This document shows, piece by piece, positions 1 to 7,382 of a stretch of DNA of 64,000 nt. This stretch comes from Pseudobutyrivibrio sp. (GTDB lineage Bacteria > Bacillota > Clostridia > Lachnospirales > Lachnospiraceae), in contig NZ_SVEV01000016.1 in the NCBI RefSeq assembly GCF_015057185.1, positions 1 to 64,000 of the forward strand, in the 5' to 3' direction. A program made the position numbers and the translations under genes. Numbering within the stretch: position 1 is the stretch's first letter; each line of letters opens with the position of its first letter. A model generated the notes under the pieces. The model saw only the letters and a list, made by a program, of their open reading frames with translations. It ran no database searches and was not told the DNA's origin.

Positions 1-930
1 CTTTGTAAAGAAATATTAATACCAGAGCTACGCAAGAAGCTCATCTATGACAATTGCGCAAGCCTCAAAGGTAGAGGGATTGATATGCAGAGAGACAGAG
101 TAGTGGTACACCTGAAAAGATATTATGCCAGGTATGGAACCAACGAAGGATATGCATTGTTCAGTGACTTCTCGAAGTACTTTGATAATATAGATCACGA
201 GTTGCTCATCAAAGAGATGGGAAGAGTAATCAAAGACGAAGAGGTACTGAAAGAAGTGCAGCTCATTCTTGATGCATATAAGATAGATGGAAGTAAACTG
301 TCAGACGAAGAGTTTGAGCTTTGCAAGAATGGAGTCTATGACTCGAATAAATATTATCGAAATCCAAAACAAGGACCTGAACGTTATATCAATAAGTCAG
401 TAGGTATTGGCTCGGAGCTGTCGCAGATAGCAGGAGTATATTACCCGACTAGAATCGATAATTATGTAAAGATAGTCCGAGGCTGTACTGAGTATGGCCG
501 ATACAATGATGATTTTTACATCTTTCACCCCGATAAAGAATTCTTACTTGATGTATTTGAAGGCATAAAGGCAATAGCAAAAGAATTGAAGTTGCATATA
601 AACGAGAGAAAGACAAGGCTGGTCAAACTGAACCAGCCTTTTGTATTTCTAAAAGTTAGGTATCACCTAACAGAAACAGGCAAGGTTCCTCGCTCGTATA
701 CGGCAAAGACGTTCATCAGAGAACGAAAAAAGCTCAAGAAATTCAAAAAGAAACTCGATGCTCAAGAGCTGACGATGGAAACAATTGAGGCTCAATATCG
801 TTCCTGGAGAGGTCATGTTATGAGATGCCGTAACAAGCAGAGCAAGAATGCCAAGCCTATGTATAGTAACTGGAAAGCAGTTCAGACAACTGACAAGCTT
901 TTTAAAGAACTTTTTGGTTATTTACCATAA
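1..930 (+). CDS. prophage reverse transcriptase (5' end outside window)
   Basis: RNA-directed DNA polymerase. The frame is open from base 1 (LCKEILIPELRKKLIYDNC, then ASLKGRGID), so the gene starts upstream and the ATG at 85 is internal. Visible RT motifs are FSKYFDNID (motif with the first catalytic Asp), GIGSELSQ at about 403-426 and the catalytic box YNDD at 502-513, a variant of the usual YADD/YMDD. The S-Q pair after the glycine motif is the variant seen in diversity-generating retroelement and related phage RTs rather than the QG of group II introns. There is no maturase or HNH domain at the C terminus, only a basic thumb-like tail. It lies in the tail/lysis region of a prophage. It could be a DGR RT or one of the unassigned phage defence RTs; no template or variable repeat can be seen in this window. 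Confidence 0.85.
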   Translation, partial: LCKEILIPELRKKLIYDNCASLKGRGIDMQRDRVVVHLKRYYARYGTNEGYALFSDFSKYFDNIDHELLIKEMGRVIKDEEVLKEVQLILDAYKIDGSKLSDEEFELCKNGVYDSNKYYRNPKQGPERYINKSVGIGSELSQIAGVYYPTRIDNYVKIVRGCTEYGRYNDDFYIFHPDKEFLLDVFEGIKAIAKELKLHINERKTRLVKLNQPFVFLKVRYHLTETGKVPRSYTAKTFIRERKKLKKFKKKLDAQELTMETIEAQYRSWRGHVMRCRNKQSKNAKPMYSNWKAVQTTDKLFKELFGYLP

Positions 931-947
931 ACAAAGGAGGAATCAAA

Positions 948-1208
948 ATGGCAAATGAAGAAACCACAGAGTTGAGTACAGAAATTGACTCAACAAGTAA
1001 CCAGATAGCAGAGCTTAAGCTACAGCTATCATCACCCCATTCCCCAATAGGAGATTGGAAGCTGGCTAAAATAATGGAGTATAGAGCACTCGGTTACGAT
1101 GATCCATACGATTTAGATGAGCTGGCGGCGGAAAGACAAAAAGTAAGAGACCAAATCAATGAGCTTGAAGGCAATCAGGTTGATGAATTGGTTAAGACGG
1201 AGTCTTAA
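948..1208 (+). CDS. small prophage protein, coiled-coil, function unknown
   Basis: An 86-residue acidic protein preceded by a strong AAAGGAGG site. The central part reads SPIGDWKLAKIMEYRALG followed by a helix rich in Arg, Gln and Glu, a pattern I associate with short proteins encoded near phage tail genes. It begins 17 bases after the reverse transcriptase stop and is probably co-transcribed with it. No enzymatic motif, signal peptide or membrane segment is visible. I do not know its role; an accessory protein of the reverse transcriptase or of the tail is possible, but that is only inferred from position. Confidence 0.7.
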   Translation: MANEETTELSTEIDSTSNQIAELKLQLSSPHSPIGDWKLAKIMEYRALGYDDPYDLDELAAERQKVRDQINELEGNQVDELVKTES

Positions 1209-1234
1209 TAGATTTTTTATAGCGGGGATTAATA

Positions 1235-1378
1235 ATGGCAGAGAGATTACTAGAATTATGTGACATCGTTGAGAGACTGTCGAAATTATGTAGTGAGCTA
1301 ATTGATGAGCTTGCTCAGTACAAATGCATCGAAGCCGAAGAACAACGACTACATGAAATTAACGAATTGCAACTATAA
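1235..1378 (+). CDS. 47-residue prophage protein, amphipathic helix
   Basis: A short reading frame starting MAERLLELCDIVERLSKL, with an AGCGGGG ribosome site 7 bases upstream of the ATG. It is almost wholly helical by composition, with Leu/Ile repeats and Glu/Lys faces, and resembles the tiny coiled-coil proteins found between tail and holin genes of Firmicutes phages. It fills the only gap between its neighbours and runs in the same direction. Its function is unknown. Confidence 0.6.
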   Translation: MAERLLELCDIVERLSKLCSELIDELAQYKCIEAEEQRLHEINELQL

Positions 1379-1394
1379 TAAAAAATGGAGGATG

Positions 1395-1703
1395 ATGAAT
1401 GAAATGACAACAATAGTTACGACAATAATAGTGGCAATATTTGCATCAACAGGATTTTGGAGCTTTTTGCAGAATACGCTCCAAAATAAAGGGAATAAGG
1501 ACAGCGCGGAAAGTAAGATGTTAAAAGGCTTAGGGCATGACAGAATATGCTACCTAGGGGAGCATTACATTGAACGGGGTTATATCACGAAAGATGAGTA
1601 TGAAAACCTCTACGACTACTTATATATCCCCTATAAAGAATTAGGTGGCAACGGTACTGCAGAAAAGATTATCAATGAGGTCATGAAATTACCAACAAAG
1701 TAG
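1395..1703 (+). CDS. phage membrane-anchored protein near the lysis module
   Basis: About 102 residues. GGAGG lies at 1387-1391; in-frame ATG codons at 1392, 1395 and 1404 are all possible, and the best spaced is uncertain. The N terminus (MTTIVTTIIVAIFASTGFW) is one hydrophobic helix. The soluble part contains GLGHDRICYLGEHYIERG and a DYLYIPYKELGGNGTAE block, a conserved pattern I recognise from small proteins near holins in Firmicutes prophages. It overlaps no neighbour and precedes two further membrane proteins, which supports a lysis or envelope role, though no biochemical function is established by the sequence. Confidence 0.75.
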   Translation: MNEMTTIVTTIIVAIFASTGFWSFLQNTLQNKGNKDSAESKMLKGLGHDRICYLGEHYIERGYITKDEYENLYDYLYIPYKELGGNGTAEKIINEVMKLPTK

Positions 1704-1711
1704 GTGAGAGT

Positions 1712-1939
1712 ATGAAGACTAGCAATAAGATATTGATAGCCTTAGGATTAGGGCTGGTTCTGTTCACAATCTTAATGATTGTGATCTTTTTATATAAAGA
1801 CTCAGTACCAGATACACTCATAACATGTGTATTCGCAGCATGTACGGGTGAGTTTAGTGTTTTGGGGTGGATAAAGACCACCAAAGAAAAGAACAGAAGA
1901 GAAGATGATCCAGAAGGAGGAGACGAAGAATGTCAGTAA
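1712..1939 (+). CDS. two-helix phage membrane protein, holin-like
   Basis: A 75-residue protein with a first hydrophobic segment at about residues 7-27, a short loop and a second segment at about 34-52 (DTLITCVFAACTGEFS), ending in a charged tail (KEKNRREDDPEGGDEE). Small size, two membrane spans and a charged C terminus are typical of class II holins. It overlaps the next gene by 10 bases, which suggests translational coupling. The next protein is an equally good holin candidate, so the pair may act as holin and antiholin; the sequence cannot say which is which. Confidence 0.65.
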   Translation: MKTSNKILIALGLGLVLFTILMIVIFLYKDSVPDTLITCVFAACTGEFSVLGWIKTTKEKNRREDDPEGGDEECQ

Positions 1940-2223
1940 TTATTTTTTTAGCGCTGCTATTGTTCTTTGCAACAGTAACATCGCTGGTAACAGAAGCATT
2001 AAAGAAGGTGATCCCAGATTCGTTTAAAGGTTACAATCTTGTGGTAATGATTGTGGCTTTTGTAGTGGGATTCGTAGGAATGTTGATTTACTTCATGCTA
2101 AACCACATGTCGTTTGTGATTGATTATATTATATACGCATTCCTGATGGGATTGGCCACGTGGCTATCGGCGATGGTTGGATACGATAAAGTCAAAGAGA
2201 CCATCGAACAATTATTTTTATAA
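1930..2223 (+). CDS. phage holin-like membrane protein
   Basis: A 97-residue protein with three hydrophobic segments (about residues 2-20, 34-57 and 64-84) and little soluble mass. An AGAAGGAGG site lies inside the preceding gene. Position directly upstream of the endolysin, with a terminator-like hairpin between them, fits a holin that lets the cell-wall hydrolase reach the peptidoglycan. The family is not certain from sequence alone. Confidence 0.7.
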   Translation: MSVIIFLALLLFFATVTSLVTEALKKVIPDSFKGYNLVVMIVAFVVGFVGMLIYFMLNHMSFVIDYIIYAFLMGLATWLSAMVGYDKVKETIEQLFL

Positions 2224-2237
2224 TTTATATAACGTTG

Positions 2238-2277
2238 ACGGTTGCAGAGCACAATTGGTGTGTCTGCAACCGTTTTT
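2238..2277 (+). terminator. hairpin with T run between holin and endolysin genes
   Basis: An 11-bp perfect stem (ACGGTTGCAGA, 2238-2248, with TCTGCAACCGT, 2263-2273), a 14-nt loop and five T residues. It has the form of an intrinsic terminator, but it sits between two lysis genes only 25 bases before the endolysin start, so it may act as an attenuator limiting endolysin expression. Confidence 0.75.
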
Positions 2278-2301
2278 AGTTTTAGAAAGAGAGGACAAAA
2301 A

Positions 2302-3009
2302 ATGAATACAGTAGCACAGGCAACAGCACTTGCCAAATCAATGGTTAGCGGGAAGTATAGGTATCTGTATGGAGCTAAGGGAGAATTGTACACCACAGCC
2401 CTAGTCAATAAGCTTGCTGCTAAATACCCTAGTGTATTTACAGCCAGCCTTAAAGCAGAAGCTTTAAAAGATGCAGATAAGGGATATTACGCAATTGACT
2501 GTAGTGGATTTATCTGTGATGTCTTAGGCATATCTGATATGGGCTCTGCTCAACTTAAATCTACAGCAGTTAAAGTATTGAGTGTGTCAAAAGCAAATGC
2601 TCAAGAGGGTATGATTCTTTGGAAGTCTAGCCATGTCGCTTATGTTGGTGCAGACCTTAAAATCTACGAGGCAAAGTCAACAGCTAGTGATTTGACTGTG
2701 TCAACATGGGCTAGTAGAGCTAGCGCATTTACATACCTTCTAGTCGTAAAAGGTTCTGCACTTGCTAGTTCAACTACGACAACAACTACGACAACAACAG
2801 CGACATCGTCCACAAGCTATTATGCTAAATACACTGGCACAAGTTCGTCGCTAGTTACTGCTTTGGCAGCCGTTGGAGAGAAAGATACATCATACACACA
2901 TAGAAAGAAGATAGCCGTAGCAAATGGCATATCAAACTATAGTGGCAAAGCTTCACAAAATACCACTCTTTTGAACTTACTAAAGAACGGTAAGCTTATT
3001 AAAGCATAA
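2302..3009 (+). CDS. phage endolysin, NlpC/P60-type cysteine peptidase
   Basis: A 235-residue cell-wall hydrolase from ATG 2302; AAGAGAGG precedes it, and the in-frame ATG at 2242 falls inside the hairpin stem. The N-terminal domain has the catalytic Cys in AIDCSGFICD and a His in SSHVAYVG, the usual order for NlpC/P60-type peptidases that cut peptidoglycan stem peptides. A Ser/Thr-rich linker (runs of Thr codons at about 2775-2815) joins a C-terminal module, YYAKYTGTSSSLVTALAAVG through GISNYSGKASQNTTLLNLL, of the kind that anchors clostridial phage lysins to the wall. There is no signal peptide, consistent with holin-dependent release. Confidence 0.85.
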   Translation: MNTVAQATALAKSMVSGKYRYLYGAKGELYTTALVNKLAAKYPSVFTASLKAEALKDADKGYYAIDCSGFICDVLGISDMGSAQLKSTAVKVLSVSKANAQEGMILWKSSHVAYVGADLKIYEAKSTASDLTVSTWASRASAFTYLLVVKGSALASSTTTTTTTTTATSSTSYYAKYTGTSSSLVTALAAVGEKDTSYTHRKKIAVANGISNYSGKASQNTTLLNLLKNGKLIKA

Positions 3010-3018
3010 GGAGAAAAA

Positions 3019-3249
3019 ATGGAGAAGTTCATCGCAATAAGGCATATGGTATCAGATTCAAGGCAGATATCATTAAATACCGCGTTCCCGTTGTACAAGA
3101 TATTCCAATTAAAAACTGAGCTATTTTTAAAGCCCACCAATCAAAATGCAGAAACCTGCGAATGGTGGTTGAGACTCTATCATGGAGAAGCTACAAAAGA
3201 CGATATAAGAAGAGTTGAGAGCGAATTTAAGAAGTACGCAATTGCGTAA
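3019..3249 (+). CDS. small prophage protein, function unknown
   Basis: A 76-residue protein with an AAGGAGA ribosome site, 9 bases after the endolysin. It has no signal peptide or membrane helix; the C-terminal half (YHGEATKDDIRRVESEFKKY) looks helical and charged. It is the last gene before the prophage terminator. I do not recognise the family. Confidence 0.65.
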   Translation: MEKFIAIRHMVSDSRQISLNTAFPLYKIFQLKTELFLKPTNQNAETCEWWLRLYHGEATKDDIRRVESEFKKYAIA

Positions 3250-3254
3250 TATAG

Positions 3255-3300
3255 AACGGTGGCATTACTTAGGTTAATCCTGGGCAGCGCCACCGTTTTT
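3255..3300 (+). terminator. intrinsic terminator closing the prophage segment
   Basis: A 9-bp perfect stem (AACGGTGGC, 3255-3263, with GCCACCGTT, 3289-3297) followed by TTTTT. It ends the phage transcription unit before the dhaL promoter region. Confidence 0.85.
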
Positions 3301-3405
3301 CTATCATATGTGTCTAAAACAGGTATAACTAATGCGATTTTGCCAAGTTAGGAAATTAACCCCAGATTAATATTATATGTTGAAAATTCTCTCTCTCTTT
3401 TATGA

Positions 3406-3436
3406 AATGAGTGTTATAATGAGGTTAACATTCATT
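3406..3436 (+). promoter_or_regulatory. dhaL promoter -10 with overlapping palindromic operator
   Basis: A perfect TATAAT at 3415-3420 is the probable -10 box; no good -35 is present 17 bases upstream. An inverted repeat, AATGAGTGTTA (3406-3416) and TAACATTCATT (3426-3436), matching at 10 of 11 positions across a 9-base centre, covers the -10. The weak -35 and the palindrome on the -10 suggest control by a dimeric regulator, which I cannot name. Confidence 0.55.
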
Positions 3437-3459
3437 TATAGAAGGAGGGGGAATTTTTT

Positions 3460-4080
3460 ATGTCTACAAGAATCTACGATTGCTTGAAGGCTATAAGTGA
3501 GAAAATAATCGACAACAAAGATTTTCTTACTGATTTAGACCGAGAAATCGGTGATGCAGATCATGGCGTTAATATGGCGCGTGGCTTTCAGGCAGTTATC
3601 GAAAAAGTTCCATCTGACCAGACAGATATAGGAGCAGTCCTAAAGACAACAGGCATGACTCTCTTATCTACAGTTGGTGGAGCTTCAGGTCCACTTTATG
3701 GTACTGCGTATATGGAAGCAGCCAAAGTTTTTGCGGGCAAATCAGAAGTAACTGGTGAGGATTTTAAATCAGGATTAGAAGCGGCAATTGCAGGCATTCA
3801 AAAGAGAGGTAAAGCAGTCAAAGGGGAAAAGACTATGCTTGATGCCTTGATGCCAGCTACAGATGCATTTTCAGAAAAGCTTGCTGGGGGAGCAAGTTTT
3901 GCTGATGCTTTAGATGCAGCATGTACAGCAGCAAATGAGGGTGTAGAATACACTAAAACAATTGCAGCAACAAAGGGACGTGCAAGCTATCTAGGTGAGA
4001 GGAGTATTGGTCATCAGGATCCAGGAGCAACATCACTTACTATGACACTAGAGACCATTCGTGATTTTGTAAAGGGTTAG
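3460..4080 (+). CDS. dhaL: dihydroxyacetone kinase, ADP-binding subunit DhaL
   Basis: The nucleotide-binding subunit of the phosphotransferase-dependent dihydroxyacetone kinase, which holds ADP tightly as a coenzyme that is rephosphorylated by DhaM and passes phosphate to the substrate on DhaK. At 206 residues it is full length. Mg-binding aspartates lie in GDADHG (residues 31-36), with a GGASGPLYG loop and the KGRASYLGERSIGHQDPGA signature near the C terminus. GGAGGGGG precedes the ATG. It is the first gene of a dhaL-dhaM-dhaK unit, an order in which the substrate-binding subunit comes last. Confidence 0.95.
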   Translation: MSTRIYDCLKAISEKIIDNKDFLTDLDREIGDADHGVNMARGFQAVIEKVPSDQTDIGAVLKTTGMTLLSTVGGASGPLYGTAYMEAAKVFAGKSEVTGEDFKSGLEAAIAGIQKRGKAVKGEKTMLDALMPATDAFSEKLAGGASFADALDAACTAANEGVEYTKTIAATKGRASYLGERSIGHQDPGATSLTMTLETIRDFVKG

Positions 4081-4099
4081 TATGTAAAGGGGGAAAGTC

Positions 4100-4492
4100 A
4101 TGGTAGGATTAGTTATTGTTTCACACAGCTGGAAAATAGCAGAAGGTCTGAAGGATTTGACTACAGAAATTGCACCTACACATAATGGAATCATTGCGGC
4201 AGGTGGTTTGGAAGATAAGTCCATAGGCACAGATGCAATTCGTATTTCCGAAGCAATCAAGCAGGCTAATGATGGGGATGGAGTAGTTGTTTTGGCAGAT
4301 CTTGGAAGTGGGGTAATGAGTTCCGAGACAGCCATTGAGTTGCTTGAGGATGAGGGAATAAGAGTTCAATTGGCAGATGCTCCATTTGTTGAGGGGACAA
4401 TCGCAGCAGCAGTAACTGCTATGGTTGGAAGCGATTTTGATGCTGTTTTAAAAGCAGCTGAAGACACTCGTGGCGTAAATAAAATTAATTAA
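4100..4492 (+). CDS. dhaM: dihydroxyacetone kinase phosphotransferase subunit DhaM
   Basis: A 130-residue EIIA-Man-like phosphocarrier that takes phosphate from HPr and rephosphorylates ADP on DhaL. The phosphorylated histidine is His9 in MVGLVIVSHS, as in this family. It is the single-domain form, without the fused HPr and EI domains seen in Escherichia coli DhaM, so it should depend on the cell's general PTS. The LADLGSGVMSSETA block is characteristic. It lies 19 bases after dhaL with its own GGGGGA site. Confidence 0.95.
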   Translation: MVGLVIVSHSWKIAEGLKDLTTEIAPTHNGIIAAGGLEDKSIGTDAIRISEAIKQANDGDGVVVLADLGSGVMSSETAIELLEDEGIRVQLADAPFVEGTIAAAVTAMVGSDFDAVLKAAEDTRGVNKIN

Positions 4493-4507
4493 TAATGAGT
4501 AAAAATT

Positions 4508-4588
4508 TCTGTAGCTGTCAAACTCTAGTTTTACAGGAAGGAACCTGCAGTGACTGTAGATGACACTAGGTTTGATAGCGTAACAGAG
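4508..4588 (+). promoter_or_regulatory. structured RNA leader element, copy 1, upstream of dhaK
   Basis: This copy diverges most in its apical part but keeps the frame of the element family found at 5631, 57815, 59794 and 63474. Outer stem TCTGT/ACAGA (4508-4512 with 4583-4587) is followed by TCAAAC/GTTTGA (4518-4523 with 4570-4575) and CTAG/CTAG, and the 3' strand carries the shared GTAAC just before the outer arm. The inner part contains a CAGG/CCTG hairpin. It ends 31 bases before the dhaK start, so it may set dhaK expression separately from dhaLM. Confidence 0.55.
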
Positions 4589-4618
4589 AGTATTTAATCA
4601 CTAGGAGGAGGTTAAATT

Positions 4619-5614
4619 ATGAAGAAATTAATTAATGGTGTAGACAACATTGTTGATGAAATGCTTGAGGGAATGGTGGCAGCTTATCCACAGTATATAC
4701 GTAGATTAGATGGCTTTGATGTTGTTGTTAGAGCTGGTGGCTCTGAGGGCAAGGTTGCTTTAGTTTCTGGTGGTGGTAGTGGTCATGAACCAGCTCACGG
4801 TGGCTATGTTGGTAAGGGTATGCTTGATGGTGCCGTTGCAGGAGCTGTATTTACTTCTCCAACACCTGATCAGGTATATGAGGCTATTAAGGCTGCAGAT
4901 GGCGGCAAAGGAGTTCTTCTTGTAATTAAAAACTATACTGGTGATGTCATGAACTTTGAAATGGCAGCTGACATGGCTAGAGATGAAGGGATTGAAGTTG
5001 AGCAGGTAATTACAGCAGATGATGTTGCAGTAGAAAATAGTACATGGACAACAGGACGTCGTGGAATTGCTGGTACTATTCTTGTTCATAAAATTGCTGG
5101 TGCATGTGCAGAGGCAGGCGGTTCTCTTGCAGATGTTAAGAGAGTAGCAGAAAAAGTAATTGAGAATGTTCGTTCAATGGGTATGGCTATTGACGCATGT
5201 ACAGTTCCTGCTGCTGGAAAGCCTAGCTTTGATTTAGCAGAAGATGAAATTGAAATCGGAATTGGTATCCATGGTGAGCCTGGTGTTAACCGTGAGAAAA
5301 TCAGCACAGTTAATGATATCTCTGATAAACTTTTGGACAAGATTTTTGCGGAAGGCATTTATAATTCTGGAGATGAAGTAGCTGTTATGGTTAATGGCAT
5401 GGGTGGCACTCCTCTTATGGAGCTGTTTGTTGCAAATAAACATATTAAGGATGTGTTAGATTCAAAGGGAATCAAAGTGGCTAAGACTTTAGTAGGAAAC
5501 TATATGACATCTCTTGATATGGAAGGATTTTCAATTACCCTTCTTAAGGTTGATGATGAACTTAAGAAATTGCTTGATGCACCTGCTGATACACCAGCTT
5601 TTGTACAGGCTTAA
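4619..5614 (+). CDS. dhaK: dihydroxyacetone kinase, substrate-binding subunit DhaK
   Basis: Binds dihydroxyacetone covalently through a histidine hemiaminal and receives phosphate from DhaL-ATP, giving dihydroxyacetone phosphate for glycolysis. Residue His218 in GIGIHGEPG corresponds to the substrate-binding histidine of the Escherichia coli protein. The N-terminal GGSGHEPAHGGYVGKGML loop is also diagnostic. At 331 residues it is full length and lacks the DhaL-like domain of ATP-dependent kinases. An AGGAGGAGG site precedes the ATG, 126 bases after dhaM, with a structured element in the gap. Confidence 0.96.
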   Translation: MKKLINGVDNIVDEMLEGMVAAYPQYIRRLDGFDVVVRAGGSEGKVALVSGGGSGHEPAHGGYVGKGMLDGAVAGAVFTSPTPDQVYEAIKAADGGKGVLLVIKNYTGDVMNFEMAADMARDEGIEVEQVITADDVAVENSTWTTGRRGIAGTILVHKIAGACAEAGGSLADVKRVAEKVIENVRSMGMAIDACTVPAAGKPSFDLAEDEIEIGIGIHGEPGVNREKISTVNDISDKLLDKIFAEGIYNSGDEVAVMVNGMGGTPLMELFVANKHIKDVLDSKGIKVAKTLVGNYMTSLDMEGFSITLLKVDDELKKLLDAPADTPAFVQA

Positions 5615-5630
5615 CGAAAAATATAATAAG

Positions 5631-5727
5631 AGCCAACTGTAGGTAACAAGCTCTGGGGTTTCTCAAGCAAAACATTTTGTTGAGCTGAGAAACACTCAGG
5701 CTTGTTGCCGTAACAGTTGGCTTTTTA
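5631..5727 (+). terminator. structured RNA element, copy 2, acting as terminator after dhaK
   Basis: Outer stem GCCAACTGT (5632-5640) with ACAGTTGGC (5713-5721) is followed by TTTTTA, so this copy has terminator form. Inside it keeps GGTAACAAGCTCT on the left, a GTTTCTC/GAGAAAC hairpin and AGGCTTGTTGCCGTAAC on the right, nearly identical to the leader elements of cysS and pgk. T-rich sequence on the opposite strand suggests it could also end the converging minus-strand operon. Confidence 0.75.
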
Positions 5728-5728
5728 T

Positions 5729-6373
5729 TTATCGTAATTCCGAATATCCAAATGAGTTAACGATTGCATCAATTGGAACACCCTGCTTGCAAAGTGGGCA
5801 ATCATGAAGAGGATATGACTGATAGTTTGGAATATCCTGATCGTGGAATACTGCAGTGATAGGAATATCCTGAACTGTATCAACTGCTGAGAAAATTGCA
5901 CATGCACCACTGATTTTAGCTCCGTAATACTTTACACATTCTGCTAAGCTTTCTACCGTACGACCGGTGCTAAGTGAACCGAATAGTAGCAATACATTTT
6001 TATCACGGACAGCCATTTGCATATTATCGCGGAAAATGCTTTGGCCTGTGGATGTAAGCTCAGGAGAGGTTACATAAATTGTTTTGTGCTGATTGTAATT
6101 AGCAACGCCAGCTTTTGTAAGCTCCTGTGCTAGAAATGTACCGATAACTTCCATATCGTCGGCACAAACGATTGTATCTACAGGTGTAGATACTGAATAG
6201 TGCATAGCTAAAAGCTGAGCAACTCCTTGGGCTTCGTTACAACGAGTTTTCATTGTACCAATTTCCATGTAGTTGGTGATATGTGAGTGATTTGTAGCGA
6301 AGTGTCCTGGAATAATTTTAAGTGCTACTTCAGAATTTAATGGTGCCGGAATCTTAGTGTACTCTTTTAACAT
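5729..6373 (-). CDS. orotate phosphoribosyltransferase-like (PRTase-fold) protein
   Basis: A 214-residue cytosolic protein of the phosphoribosyltransferase fold. The segment NVLLLFGSLSTGRTVES lies where these enzymes have their PRPP-binding loop (normally two acidic residues followed by a T-x-G-x-T-like turn); here the acidic pair is replaced by Gly-Ser, so catalysis is doubtful. A CPLC pair near the C terminus (DCPLCKQG) could bind metal. It is the last gene of a minus-strand run, with a GGGGGG ribosome site. A standard PyrE would keep the acidic pair, so I call it PRTase-like and leave the substrate open. Confidence 0.65.
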   Translation of the reverse strand: MLKEYTKIPAPLNSEVALKIIPGHFATNHSHITNYMEIGTMKTRCNEAQGVAQLLAMHYSVSTPVDTIVCADDMEVIGTFLAQELTKAGVANYNQHKTIYVTSPELTSTGQSIFRDNMQMAVRDKNVLLLFGSLSTGRTVESLAECVKYYGAKISGACAIFSAVDTVQDIPITAVFHDQDIPNYQSYPLHDCPLCKQGVPIDAIVNSFGYSELR

Positions 6374-6480
6374 AATAAGCCCCCCAATGCTAATATTAAA
6401 AAGTGTTTCCTAACCAATATTATATTTACAGTATAGCATAGATTATTGAAAAAAATCATTTTTTCAATAATCCTACATAT

Positions 6481-7350
6481 CTATTCAACAGCATATCCCA
6501 AATAAGACTTGAGTTTATCCAGGCAATCTAGTGCAGTCCTTCTTCCAATATCGTATACACGTTGAAGTTCATCTGGGTTATTTTCTGTGGCACCAATATT
6601 AAGAGGTGCTTCAGGTCTGATAACAAAAACATTTCCAGATTCCTCTCTGGATTTAACATAGGCTTTTTGCTCGTTATATACTTTATAGCGATTAGTCATT
6701 GTTTTAATCATGTTTTTGAATTTGCCAAGCTTTAATTTAATGAGCCACATGTGTTTTTGTGGCTTCTTAATATAATCAGCTGGCTGTGTTTCAATGACTA
6801 ATATTTTGTCGCAACCTTGTTTTTCCATAAATTTCAGAGGGATAGAATCTGCCATTCCACCATCTAAGTATATGCCGCCATCTATTTCTACAGGGCGAGA
6901 GACTACAGGCATAGATGCTGAGGCTCTTATCCACTGAATATCAGCCCCTTCTGGAGTGTAATCCACATTATCGCATTTATGATATACAGCCTCGCCGGTA
7001 TTTAGATCAGTGACAACACAATAAAAATCCATTGGATTATTGTAGAAGGTCTCAGTATCCCAAATATCAAGCTCGTATGGAAGCGTATTGTAGCAAAAAT
7101 CTACATTATATACATCGCCAGTGGTAAAAAGTGAATGAAGACTTGCATAACGCTTATCATTGCAATATTTTTTGTTGTATCTAAGTGGGCGTCCCACCTG
7201 CTTTGATTTGTAATTTAAACCAAAAGTGGCGCCTGCGGAAACTCCAATAGCACTATCAAATGCTATCCCTGCGTCCATTAATACATCAATGACACCGCAG
7301 GTGAACATTCCACGCATTGCGCCACCTTCCATAACTAGTCCTTTTTTCAT
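6481..7350 (-). CDS. patatin-like phospholipase/acyl hydrolase
   Basis: A 289-residue lipid acyl hydrolase of the patatin family with a Ser-Asp dyad. The oxyanion motif GGAMRG is at residues 9-14, the nucleophile is Ser38 in GVSAG, and the catalytic Asp is Asp163 in DGG. No signal peptide is present, so action on the inner leaflet or on cytosolic lipids is likely. It lies between the PRTase-like and cytidylate-kinase-like genes on the same strand, in a run that may be co-transcribed. The substrate cannot be read from sequence. Confidence 0.9.
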   Translation of the reverse strand: MKKGLVMEGGAMRGMFTCGVIDVLMDAGIAFDSAIGVSAGATFGLNYKSKQVGRPLRYNKKYCNDKRYASLHSLFTTGDVYNVDFCYNTLPYELDIWDTETFYNNPMDFYCVVTDLNTGEAVYHKCDNVDYTPEGADIQWIRASASMPVVSRPVEIDGGIYLDGGMADSIPLKFMEKQGCDKILVIETQPADYIKKPQKHMWLIKLKLGKFKNMIKTMTNRYKVYNEQKAYVKSREESGNVFVIRPEAPLNIGATENNPDELQRVYDIGRRTALDCLDKLKSYLGYAVE

Positions 7351-7382
7351 TATTATGTCCTTATATTAAGCCTAAAATTTTG

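Larger units (their letters stand above)
1..3300 (+). mobile_element. right-hand segment of a prophage or prophage remnant
   Basis: The first 3.3 kb carries a reverse transcriptase fragment, four short phage-type proteins, holin-like membrane proteins and an endolysin, all on the plus strand and tightly spaced, and ends in a strong terminator before chromosomal dihydroxyacetone kinase genes. This is the order of a tail-end/lysis module of a temperate phage. No integrase, terminase or attachment repeat is visible here, so the left boundary lies outside the window and the right boundary can only be placed roughly between the terminator at about 3300 and the dhaL promoter at about 3400. Confidence 0.8.

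Noticed and set aside
1-1400. DGR template and variable repeats
   Set aside because: No pair of adenine-differing repeats found in the sequence given; they would be upstream of the window if present.
2770-2820. Possible tandem repeat or CRISPR-like region
   Set aside because: It is a run of Thr codons (ACA/ACG) in the linker of the endolysin.
3300-3410. Prophage attachment site (attR)
   Set aside because: No tRNA and no duplicated core can be identified without the other prophage end.
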